In this document: piece by piece, positions 1-5,444 of the stretch
How positions within the stretch are numbered: position 1 is the first letter of the stretch
Layout of the letters: every line of letters starts with the position of its first letter
Assembly: GCA_947367725.1 (NCBI GenBank)
Contig: CANBFZ010000129.1
Span: 1-5,896 of the forward strand
Length of the DNA stretch: 5,896 bases
Source: an uncultured Eubacterium sp.
GTDB lineage: Bacteria; Bacillota; Clostridia; Peptostreptococcales; Anaerovoracaceae
Direction of reading: 5' to 3'
Notes under the pieces: model-generated
Seen by the model: only the letters and a program-made list of their open reading frames with translations
What the model was told of the DNA's origin: nothing
Databases searched by the model: none
Program-made: the position numbers and the translations under genes

Positions 1-1682
1 AAGGTTACAGAAAATGCATTTGTTACGCCAACCTGCATCGTGTAAACATCTTTTACTGTCGCTTCCGTATCATGATCACTGCCAAAATCAATGGTATTAT
101 GATGCGATTTATAGAAAAGCTTCGGTTCACCACCGTTTTCTACAATGTATCCATACACTTCAACCAAGTACTGATCGCTGTTCTCCCTGGCATGACCTTT
201 TTCCACAATAGGAATTTCCGCCTTATCTGTTAATGTGCGCAAAAAAGTTCCGTCTTCTGCATGAGAAAACAATGCTGGTTCAGCTTCGCTGCGCGGTCCA
301 TTGATGGTGCTTACCGCCGTATGATCCTCTTGTACTACAGTTACTTCATCCCACCAAGCATAACGGAAAAATACATAGGTTTCGTCTGTACCGCTTTCAG
401 ATTTAAGCAGCGGATGATGCACCTTTACCCCTGCCGTAGCCGGTGTTCCGTCAACCAATTCCACAGATACATATCGGTTTTCCTGCTCCATGCCGTTCAC
501 TGTATATCGGATAACCGGCTGCTGCAATGCGTAACCAACCCGCACCTGCGGATTATAATTGATATTAAATTTATAGTCTGGTGTTATTTTTTCTCCATTA
601 AAAGTCCAGTAATACTCATATCCCGGTTTTTGTTCTGACGCCTCAGAAATTTCTGGAAGAGAAAAATCCATGTCTTTTTCCCAGAATCCCGTTGTCGGAT
701 TTTTCGTATAACGCAAGGATTGATAATTGAGTTTTTTCATTTTTAAGACTTGGTTAAACGGCATCACAAAACTTACTTCAAAAGGATATGTCAATGTATT
801 TTTTACCGCGGAAGAAAAACTTCTTCCTAAAACATAATCATTGTAACTCTTTGTATCTTTAAACACGATCACCGTATTAGAATTACCCGTCTTAAACGCA
901 GTTACGCTGTATCCCTGCAATTTTGAATTCCAGCCGTCTCCCTGCTTTTCTACAATAATTTGCGAAATCTGCTTACTGTAAAACGCTTCATTTCCAATGG
1001 TTTCTACAGACGCAGGTAATTTCAGTCTGGCGTCCGTACCTGTCGCAAAACAATTTTTAAAGGTCTGTCTTCCAATATAGGTCAGACCTTTCGGTAATGC
1101 AAAAACCATATCTGCTGCATCCTCTGCTGTACGAATAAATTCCATTCCGCTGCAGTCTGAGAATACGGAACCCGAATCCTCTGTCTGGTTGCCTAGCGCC
1201 TTTAAGGTCTGCGGCAAAATTACACCAGTCAAATTCGGGCAATCCGAAAATGCCAGTTTCCCGATTGTTTCTACTTTCGTAGCTGATAAATCGACTACGC
1301 CGCGTAAAGCATGGTTGTGCAGCGCAGCTTGGTTTCCGATGGAAATCAGATTTACAGCCTGCGAAAAATCCAAAGAAACGATGTTTACACGATCGCTGCC
1401 GCGCAAAGCATTGTTCCCAACAGCTGTCACAGATTCTGGAATCGATATCGTAACATACATCGGTTTATCTTCCGGATTGACAAGCTGAATCCAATCGGGT
1501 TTCATCCCCTTTAATGTACCATTTTCTATATCCAATCCCTCTGCCGGCACTGTCAGAGGATTTGTCTCTACAAAACCTGCATCATCTGTTATCTCCATCG
1601 CAAACACTGCTGTATGCATTGAAGTCAACAGCATCAAGATCAGCAAAAGCACAAGTCCTTTTCTTGCCTTTCTTTTTCCCAT
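1..1682 (-). CDS. BspA-type leucine-rich-repeat (LRR_5) surface protein, C-terminus outside window
   Basis: The frame is open from the ATG at 1682 to the left window edge (560 codons, no stop), so the C-terminus is missing. The start is preceded by AAAGGA with 8 nt spacing. Residues 1-28 form a signal peptide: basic MGKRKARK, a leucine-rich core, then AVFA before Met29. Residues about 76-245 carry irregular BspA/LRR_5 repeats, recognisable as IPESVTAVGNNAL, LPQTLKALG, LPKGLTYIGRQTFKNC and LPASVETIGNEAFYS. The part after about residue 280 is beta-rich with aromatic segments (YYWTFNGE) and matches no domain I recognise. BspA-like proteins are generally exported and implicated in adhesion; the ligand here is unknown. 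An in-frame ATG at 1718 lacks a ribosome binding site and follows a stop at 1721-1719. A terminator 38 nt upstream implies leader-controlled expression. Confidence 0.88.
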   Translation of the reverse strand, partial: MGKRKARKGLVLLLILMLLTSMHTAVFAMEITDDAGFVETNPLTVPAEGLDIENGTLKGMKPDWIQLVNPEDKPMYVTISIPESVTAVGNNALRGSDRVNIVSLDFSQAVNLISIGNQAALHNHALRGVVDLSATKVETIGKLAFSDCPNLTGVILPQTLKALGNQTEDSGSVFSDCSGMEFIRTAEDAADMVFALPKGLTYIGRQTFKNCFATGTDARLKLPASVETIGNEAFYSKQISQIIVEKQGDGWNSKLQGYSVTAFKTGNSNTVIVFKDTKSYNDYVLGRSFSSAVKNTLTYPFEVSFVMPFNQVLKMKKLNYQSLRYTKNPTTGFWEKDMDFSLPEISEASEQKPGYEYYWTFNGEKITPDYKFNINYNPQVRVGYALQQPVIRYTVNGMEQENRYVSVELVDGTPATAGVKVHHPLLKSESGTDETYVFFRYAWWDEVTVVQEDHTAVSTINGPRSEAEPALFSHAEDGTFLRTLTDKAEIPIVEKGHARENSDQYLVEVYGYIVENGGEPKLFYKSHHNTIDFGSDHDTEATVKDVYTMQVGVTNAFSVT

Positions 1683-1720
1683 TTCATAATTCCTTTCTCT
1701 TCTCTTTGCAATATCCATTC

Positions 1721-1769
1721 AAAAAAGGGCACAGCACACCCGTGAAACACGAAGTGCGCTGTGCCCTTT
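1721..1769 (-). terminator. Intrinsic terminator/attenuator in the leader of the BspA-like gene
   Basis: On the minus strand, 1769-1754 (AAAGGGCACAGCGCAC) pairs with 1739-1724 (GTGTGCTGTGCCCTTT): 16 pairs with one G-U. The loop can form a further CGTG/CACG stem. A run of six T ends at 1721, its first three bases being the end of the stem. This is a textbook minus-strand intrinsic terminator. No promoter fits in the 38 nt between it and the ATG at 1682, so transcripts of the BspA-like gene must read through it. That argues for an attenuator rather than a simple gene-end terminator. It could also end transcripts running on from the amidase gene, for which no other terminator was seen. Confidence 0.85.
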
Positions 1770-1786
1770 GATAAACAACGCTCAAC

Positions 1787-1909
<123 letters not shown>

Positions 1910-2011
1910 TCCTGTCAAGCTCCTTTCTTTCCTGTTAAAACATCTCTTCTTATCTTTTACCACATTTTATACTATTCTAACAAGTTTATCACAAAACACC
2001 TTTTCCTCTAT

Positions 2012-2045
2012 ATTATATGGATGATTGGTTAGATTCCCGTTATAT
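2012..2045 (-). promoter_or_regulatory. Regulated promoter of the BspA-like gene (ATATAAC-N4-ATCTAAC plus TATAAT)
   Basis: On the minus strand ATATAAC (2045-2039), 4 nt, ATCTAAC (2034-2028), 10 nt and TATAAT (2017-2012) occur in order. No good -35 hexamer is present; the 11-bp-spaced repeats occupy that position. The same arrangement, with identical repeat heptamers and spacing, precedes the sortase-anchored protein gene at 5375-5342. Such repeats over a poor -35 are typical of activation by an OmpR/PhoB-family response regulator; the regulator is not in the window. The predicted start near 2005 gives a leader of about 320 nt. Confidence 0.72.
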
Positions 2046-2120
2046 TTTTAACACAGATTCTATTTTTTGCCCGGTGCAATCTGCTAAGGCACAAAGTACA
2101 ACGACTAGCGAGCTCCGTTG

Positions 2121-2810
2121 CTATTTTCCGTCTGATGTACTTAGTTTTTGATTGACCGCATCCGCAATATCATCCATTTTACTTTCAAGGTAAGCGCCCG
2201 GACATTCCGTCTTACGCGAAAACATTTTATGTAACGTCAGATTGCCGGTGGCATCTCCTGTAAACACTAGTTTTTTAATTCCGTTACGCCTGCAGATGTC
2301 TGCACACAACACAATCAGTTTTTCGTAGGCTGCGTCACTGACATGCCAGTCACCGCCAATCGTATCATTTGCCACTTCAATAGTGACCGCCATATCATCA
2401 TTTTCTTTGCTGCTGGAACTCCATGGGCGGTTCGCCTCTTCTACATAAAGTGCCACGCTGCCAGTGGTATCTATAGCATAATTGGAAGATGCTTTTCTGT
2501 CACCTGCTGCAAAATCTTTTCCCACTTGCTCCAAGGTGAAATTGCCTGCCATATGATGGATGGTAATCTTCTGAATCTTTTGACCCCGCGGAAAATCTGC
2601 ATTGGCAGTCAGCCAAATATCATCAATCAACGCACTGTTTCTGCTGGTAATTTCCTGCTGCTCTGCTGCAGTCAGCGTTCGTCCTACCGTATCCGGAATT
2701 TTAGATGCCGAAATATACGCCATGATCAAAACAAAACAAGCTACCACGCAAAAGCCCAGAAGCAGCGCCTTTACACTCCCGTAGGAATTCTTCTTTTTTC
2801 CTGTCTGCAT
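2121..2810 (-). CDS. Membrane-anchored N-acetylmuramoyl-L-alanine amidase (Amidase_2 family)
   Basis: The 229-residue product probably cleaves the MurNAc-L-alanine amide bond of peptidoglycan outside the membrane. Residues 13-33 form one hydrophobic segment after a lysine-rich N-terminus, fitting an uncleaved signal anchor. The Amidase_2/PGRP-like domain spans about residues 75-222: ITIHHMAG (His85-His86), SNYAID (109-114), RPW (Trp130), VTIEV (141-145), and GNLTLHKMF with ECPGAYL, where His194 and Cys203 with an early His should be the zinc ligands. The motifs look intact. ATG 2810 is chosen because AGGAG (2823-2819) lies 8 nt before it; a TTG six codons upstream lacks a ribosome binding site. 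The gene starts 35 nt after the ligase-like gene, so the two are probably co-transcribed. I see no convincing terminator after it. Confidence 0.9.
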   Translation of the reverse strand: MQTGKKKNSYGSVKALLLGFCVVACFVLIMAYISASKIPDTVGRTLTAAEQQEITSRNSALIDDIWLTANADFPRGQKIQKITIHHMAGNFTLEQVGKDFAAGDRKASSNYAIDTTGSVALYVEEANRPWSSSSKENDDMAVTIEVANDTIGGDWHVSDAAYEKLIVLCADICRRNGIKKLVFTGDATGNLTLHKMFSRKTECPGAYLESKMDDIADAVNQKLSTSDGK

Positions 2811-2818
2811 ATTCTTTT

Positions 2819-2823
2819 CTCCT
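2819..2823 (-). promoter_or_regulatory. Ribosome binding site fixing the amidase start
   Basis: AGGAG lies 8 nt before ATG 2810. It sits inside the six-codon extension from the TTG at 2828, so it favours the ATG and a 229-residue protein. Confidence 0.75.
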
Positions 2824-2845
2824 GTCAAACCCTTTATTCTAAGTA

Positions 2846-3658
2846 CTAAACGACACAGCAGTACACATTGTACGCAAAGTAGACGGCAAAAGCGCCAAAC
2901 AAAGATCGGGTCACCGCTACACCCAATGTCTGCCGCCTTGTTTCGTCATTACCTGACGTCAGCATGACAAAAGGCACCGCTGCCACATAAAGAAAAGTCG
3001 TATCCATGAAACTATGCACCAGCGCTGCTGTAAAGCCGCCTCGCTGGGCGTGCCCCTCCGGTTTCCTATAGTGACGAACCACGATGATCAATAACATGGC
3101 AAGTGCCACAAGTCCAAGTTCGACGCCGACATGAATAAAAATGTTGTGAATATGCCAGGTATTGAAATATTTATCACTGTCCTGCATATTGAGAACCCGC
3201 CAATGCTGCGGACCCACACCCAGAATCGGATTGACAAAGAAATATCCAAGACCATTTCGCATCATACCGATGCGCTCTGCAAACGTAGCTGTCGCATTGG
3301 GCCGAAGCAAAATCGCTGCCAGAGCGCCCAAAACCCCGATGACCACCATAGAAAAAGAAGTGAATTTACTTTCTTTCAAAAACTGCTCCAGCTTGCTCCA
3401 CAGCAGTATCACCAGCAGACAGTAGAAGAAAACCACCGCGCAAACCCAAGGCGCATTGGTCTTATCCCCCGCAATATAAAGAACCAATCCCACGCCCACA
3501 CCGAATCCGACTCGTGCAAACAGTTCAGCTATACCGTAGATAGAACGTTTCTGCAGTATTACCAGCAGTAACAGCCCCACTGCCATAGAGAGAAAAGCGC
3601 CCATGGAAAGAGTCAGCGCAAGAGCCATCAAAAACAGTGGTTCTCCGTAAGAAAGCAA
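2846..3658 (-). CDS. O-antigen ligase-like membrane protein (Wzy_C region), C-terminal fragment
   Basis: The 270-residue frame, read from TTG 3658, holds the Wzy_C/O-antigen ligase core. It has membrane segments at about 8-35, 48-63, 69-87, 102-118, 175-195 and 212-234. The large loop carries RNGLGYF (Arg134 on), NPILGVGP (143-150) and HIHN (169-172), followed by Glu180-Leu-Gly, all typical of ligases and polymerases that use lipid-linked glycans. The TTG is uncertain; the G9 tract 9 nt upstream could pair with the anti-Shine-Dalgarno sequence, which would allow reinitiation after the TAG 33 nt earlier. The fragment ends 35 nt before the amidase start, consistent with one operon. It may instead be the dead remainder of a broken gene. 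Confidence 0.78.
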   Translation of the reverse strand: MLSYGEPLFLMALALTLSMGAFLSMAVGLLLLVILQKRSIYGIAELFARVGFGVGVGLVLYIAGDKTNAPWVCAVVFFYCLLVILLWSKLEQFLKESKFTSFSMVVIGVLGALAAILLRPNATATFAERIGMMRNGLGYFFVNPILGVGPQHWRVLNMQDSDKYFNTWHIHNIFIHVGVELGLVALAMLLIIVVRHYRKPEGHAQRGGFTAALVHSFMDTTFLYVAAVPFVMLTSGNDETRRQTLGVAVTRSLFGAFAVYFAYNVYCCVV

Positions 3659-3667
3659 TACGCGCCA

Positions 3668-3676
3668 CCCCCCCCC
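3668..3676 (-). repeat. Homopolymer G9 tract between the ligase-like halves
   Basis: Nine consecutive G on the minus strand (C on the plus strand) lie 15 nt after the in-frame TAG and 9 nt before the TTG at 3658. Such tracts are prone to slippage during replication and sequencing. Because the TAG precedes it, length change alone would not restore the upstream fragment. It could alter the frame of any ribosome reading through, or act as a G-rich ribosome binding site for the second half. Confidence 0.9.
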
Positions 3677-3691
3677 ACTGATTTTTTCGTC

Positions 3692-4201
3692 CTATTTGCA
3701 GCTCACCACCGCAAACCAGCCTACAATCAGAAAGGTTCCAAATGCATTGGGATTGCCAAAGACACCACCTAATCTGCCGGCATCGCCCTGCAGCGCATTT
3801 CCTACAAATTCTAAAATGCCCATGGCTGCAATGGCACTCATCCAGACAGTACAAAGCCGCTTTAAAAGCACGCGCTCTTCCCTGCTAAGATACGCAAGTA
3901 ACAGATACAGCACCGGAAAAATCGACTGGGTCGAGGCAAACCCTTTGACCATATTCCCGTAGGCTGCATAAGAAGAACAAGCACTCATAACATTATATAA
4001 AATCAACGGAATGAGAATCCATAAGTCCACCTTGACCGCAGGCTGTATCATGCCGATACCACACAAAATGATCCCTACAAGCCCCACAATCAGAACTGTG
4101 CCCGTCTGGCACAAGGTCAATATAAAAAAGGCAAGAAACAAAAGTAATACGTTGGTATGTTCCATCCAAGTATTCCCTCTTTCTCCCAATCGCTCAGCCA
4201 T
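3692..4201 (-). CDS. O-antigen ligase-like membrane protein, N-terminal fragment
   Basis: This is a 169-residue hydrophobic protein with several predicted membrane segments (residues about 15-35, 38-53, 59-75, 90-105 and 117-135, then a last one near 152-166). The segment GRLGGVFGNPNAFGTFLIVGWF is typical of the first half of O-antigen ligase/Wzy proteins, which contain a conserved GxFxNPNxxG stretch before a membrane helix. The start at 4201 is supported by GGAGG (4213-4209) with 7 nt spacing. The frame ends at TAG 3694-3692 in what should be a cytoplasmic or external loop, and the same frame continues into the C-terminal half. Alone it lacks the large loop thought to carry the catalytic arginine and histidine, so it is probably inactive unless complemented by the second fragment. 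Confidence 0.82.
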   Translation of the reverse strand: MAERLGERGNTWMEHTNVLLLFLAFFILTLCQTGTVLIVGLVGIILCGIGMIQPAVKVDLWILIPLILYNVMSACSSYAAYGNMVKGFASTQSIFPVLYLLLAYLSREERVLLKRLCTVWMSAIAAMGILEFVGNALQGDAGRLGGVFGNPNAFGTFLIVGWFAVVSCK

Positions 4202-4325
4202 ATTCTATCCTCCATCTGTCTATTTCAGATACCAGAAAAAGACGTACCTTGTCTATCTATCGTGCAGAATCAGTGCGTCTTAAAAGATCTGTGGCATCTT
4301 AAACTCTATGCTTATGTCTTTCCTA

Positions 4326-4354
4326 ATTTTACCATGTAAAAATCCGACTTGCAA
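4326..4354 (-). promoter_or_regulatory. Sigma-A-type promoter for the ligase-like/amidase operon
   Basis: TTGCAA (4354-4349), a 17-bp spacer and TAAAAT (4331-4326) are present, with a TGG just before the -10 forming an extended -10 element. The predicted start near 4319 gives a 5' untranslated region of about 118 nt before ATG 4201. It lies downstream of the terminator at 4446-4399, so this operon appears to be separately transcribed. Confidence 0.65.
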
Positions 4355-4398
4355 GACCATTCTTTTTCCTCTAGTCGTAAACTTAGAAAGTCTTCTGC

Positions 4399-4446
4399 AA
4401 AAACGAATACAGCCGGCTGACTTCTATCGCTTTGTCAGCCGGCTGT
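4399..4446 (-). terminator. Intrinsic terminator after the sortase-anchored protein gene
   Basis: A perfect 13-bp inverted repeat (ACAGCCGGCTGAC at 4409-4421 against GTCAGCCGGCTGT at 4434-4446) has a 12-nt loop. On the minus strand it is followed after 5 nt by five T (4403-4399). It begins 45 nt after the stop codon at 4492. No T run follows it on the plus strand, so it acts on minus-strand transcripts. Confidence 0.8.
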
Positions 4447-4491
4447 ACCCGCTAAATATCTAAAATTGCACACTCTTGATTTTTTCTGCCA

Positions 4492-5298
4492 CTATGCTCT
4501 GTTCTTTTTTCTCTGACAGACTGCTGTAACTGTTACACCGCCTGCTGCAAACAGCAACATGCCTGCCCACAGTATGAGACTACTGTGATCTCCCGTCGTT
4601 GGTACATCAGAGAGAGGCACATATCCATCCGAAATATCAGTCAATGGTTCATCAGGCTGATCTGCCAGTGGTGGTTCTTCCTCTGGTACTTCAGAAAGCG
4701 GCGGCTCCTCTTCTGGCAAATCTGCCAGCGGCGGTTCTTCGTCTTCAATATCTACCGATATATCACCACCGTCTGTATCTTCCACATCTGGCACTTCTGG
4801 TGTTGGTGGTACAGGTGGCGTTGGCGGCTGTGGTGTCGGCTCTACTGGTATAACCGGGTGACTCGGCTCTTCCGGTTCTTCTGTATCAGGTGGCGTTGTG
4901 CCCGGCTCACTCGGTTCACCTGGCTGCTCTGGTTCACCCGGCTGTCCTGGCTCTTCTGTGTCAGGTGGCGTTGTGCCCGGTTCACCTGGCTGCTCTGGTT
5001 CACCCGGCTGTCCTGGCTCTTCTGTGTCAGGTGGCGTTGTGCCCGGTTCACTTGGCTGTTCCGGTTCGCCCGGCTGACCTGGTTCTTCCGTATCAGGTGG
5101 CGTTGTGCCCGGTTCGCTTGGTTCACCTGGTTCTGGTGTTACAATACTTCCGTAAGTATCATATGGATCATAAGCGTCGTAGGAATCATAAAGACCTTCA
5201 ATACTATCGTCTGCAAAAACAACCGTCCCCGCTATTACAAACATAAACAAAAGGGCGGCAGCACAGAAAAGTTTTTTTAGTCCATTATTCAAAATCAT
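4492..5298 (-). CDS. Secreted proline/glutamate-rich repeat protein with sortase (VPTTG) anchor
   Basis: The 268-residue product has all parts of a wall-anchored surface protein. A signal peptide runs to about residue 29 (VVFA before Asp-Asp). A short Tyr-Asp repeat (YDSYDAYDPYDTY) follows, then about 3.5 copies of a 22-residue EPGTTPPDTEEPGQPGEPEQP-type repeat (62-142), a proline-rich stretch, and three 10-residue EEPPLADLPE-type repeats (187-216). The C-terminus is a sorting signal: VPTTG (232-236), a hydrophobic helix (about 240-260) and a basic tail (RKKNR). VPTTG differs from LPXTG at the first position. There is no globular domain, so it is probably a stalk or wall-spanning protein of unknown function. 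ATG 5298 is chosen for its GGAG 8 nt upstream over an in-frame GTG at 5322 without one. It shares a promoter design with the BspA-like gene. Confidence 0.88.
   Translation of the reverse strand: MILNNGLKKLFCAAALLFMFVIAGTVVFADDSIEGLYDSYDAYDPYDTYGSIVTPEPGEPSEPGTTPPDTEEPGQPGEPEQPSEPGTTPPDTEEPGQPGEPEQPGEPGTTPPDTEEPGQPGEPEQPGEPSEPGTTPPDTEEPEEPSHPVIPVEPTPQPPTPPVPPTPEVPDVEDTDGGDISVDIEDEEPPLADLPEEEPPLSEVPEEEPPLADQPDEPLTDISDGYVPLSDVPTTGDHSSLILWAGMLLFAAGGVTVTAVCQRKKNRA
4651..4740 (-). repeat. Three tandem 30-bp coding repeats (EEPPL.. units)
   Basis: Three consecutive 10-residue units, EEPPLADLPE, EEPPLSEVPE and EEPPLADQPD, lie just before the sorting signal of the surface protein. The DNA copies are clearly related but diverged, so this block is probably less prone to recombination than the 66-bp repeats. 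Confidence 0.85.
4873..5115 (-). repeat. Tandem 66-bp coding repeats (EPGTTPPDTEEPGQPGEPEQP units)
   Basis: Three full units and one partial unit encode EPGTTPPDTEEPGQPGEPEQP followed by S or G, with one unit extended by three residues (GEPS). Two adjacent copies are nearly identical at the DNA level (around 4940-5060), which suggests recent duplication. All units are in frame, so gain or loss of a unit changes stalk length without breaking the gene. Confidence 0.92.
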
Positions 5299-5306
5299 TT
5301 TCGTCG

Positions 5307-5310
5307 CTCC
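5307..5310 (-). promoter_or_regulatory. Ribosome binding site fixing the surface-protein start
   Basis: AAAAGGAG with its GGAG at 5310-5307 lies 8 nt before ATG 5298. It sits inside the eight-codon extension from the GTG at 5322, which itself has no ribosome binding site, so the ATG is preferred. Confidence 0.75.
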
Positions 5311-5341
5311 TTTTCTTTTCACAATTTCATTTTATACCTGT

Positions 5342-5383
5342 ATTATATAGATCGTCGGTTAGATTTCTGTTATATGTATGTTA
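5342..5383 (-). promoter_or_regulatory. Regulated promoter of the sortase-anchored protein (three TAAC repeats plus TATAAT)
   Basis: On the minus strand TAAC occurs at 5383-5380, 5372-5369 and 5361-5358, exactly 11 bp apart, written as TTAACA-N5-ATAACA-N5-CTAACC. TATAAT follows at 5347-5342, 10 nt after the last repeat. The repeats replace a -35 element. Spacing of one helical turn resembles boxes for OmpR/PhoB-type regulators, including the TTAACA-N5 boxes of Bacillus PhoP, but the regulator cannot be named from this. The predicted RNA start near 5335 gives a leader of about 37 nt. Confidence 0.75.
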
Positions 5384-5410
5384 AGCGAATCAAAAATTCC
5401 ACTTTTTTTC

Positions 5411-5444
5411 AAAAAAATTTTTCTAACCAGAATTAAGAATTCTG
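5411..5444 (-). terminator. Weak AT-rich terminator of the ABC permease gene
   Basis: CAGAATT and AATTCTG (5444-5438 and 5434-5428) form a 7-bp stem with a 3-nt loop that contains the permease stop codon. A run of seven T follows at 5417-5411, 10 nt after the stem. The stem is short and AT-rich, so termination may be leaky. The A and T tracts (5403-5422) could instead be curved DNA upstream of the next promoter. Confidence 0.4.

Larger units (their letters stand above)
2846..4201 (-). pseudogene. O-antigen ligase/polymerase-like gene interrupted by in-frame TAG
   Basis: Taken as one unit, the two fragments at 4201-3692 and 3658-2846 lie in the same reading frame and add up to about 450 residues, the usual size of a full-length O-antigen ligase (Wzy_C/WaaL-like) polytopic protein. 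They are separated only by TAG 3694-3692 and 11 sense codons, including a G9 tract at 3676-3668. The simplest explanation is a single nonsense change, for example CAG to TAG, in a hydrophilic loop. Alternatives are a compensating pair of frameshifts (one extra A at AAA before the TAG plus G9 to G8), amber readthrough, or two separately translated halves. In Gram-positives this family polymerises or transfers capsule or wall polysaccharide; the substrate here is unknown. Confidence 0.6.
4202..4491. other. Non-coding interval between surface-protein and ligase-like genes
   Basis: These 290 bp hold the terminator of the surface-protein gene (4446-4399), the promoter of the next operon (4354-4326) and a leader of about 118 nt with a good GGAGG. 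I see no further gene. The leader contains small possible stems such as AAGAT/ATCTT near 4280-4300, which are too weak to call. Confidence 0.7.

Noticed and set aside
1057..1242. Short minus-strand frame within the BspA-like gene and plus-strand frames opposite it
   Set aside because: All are shadows of the open BspA-like frame, which has a signal peptide, LRR_5 repeats and no stop over 560 codons.
2046..2120. Possible terminator after the amidase (short TGCC/GGCA and CAACG/CGTTG stems)
   Set aside because: The stems have 4-5 pairs and no T run follows on the minus strand; six A follow instead.
2811..2828. TTG start six codons upstream for the amidase
   Set aside because: No ribosome binding site precedes it, while AGGAG is correctly placed for ATG 2810.
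3525..3854. 109-codon minus-strand frame bridging the two ligase-like halves
   Set aside because: It is out of frame with both halves and its sequence is not membrane-like or family-like. Only a short piece (IGRKNQWGG) could matter as part of a frameshift linker, and this is noted in the findings.
4202..4319. Riboswitch or attenuator in the 118-nt leader of the ligase-like operon
   Set aside because: An AAGACG/CGTCTT pair followed by T residues exists, but the stem is 6 bp with a loop of about 30 nt. No known riboswitch core was recognised.
4873..5115. Regularly spaced repeats considered as a CRISPR array
   Set aside because: The repeats are contiguous 66-bp coding units in frame with a gene and have no unique spacers.
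4585..5280. 231-codon plus-strand frame opposite the proline-rich gene
   Set aside because: It is the reverse of Pro/Glu/Gly-rich codons, giving an arginine/tryptophan-rich nonsense protein. The minus-strand frame has a signal peptide, sorting signal and ribosome binding site.
5299..5322. GTG start eight codons upstream for the sortase-anchored protein
   Set aside because: It would place the AAAAGGAG ribosome binding site inside the coding region and has none of its own.
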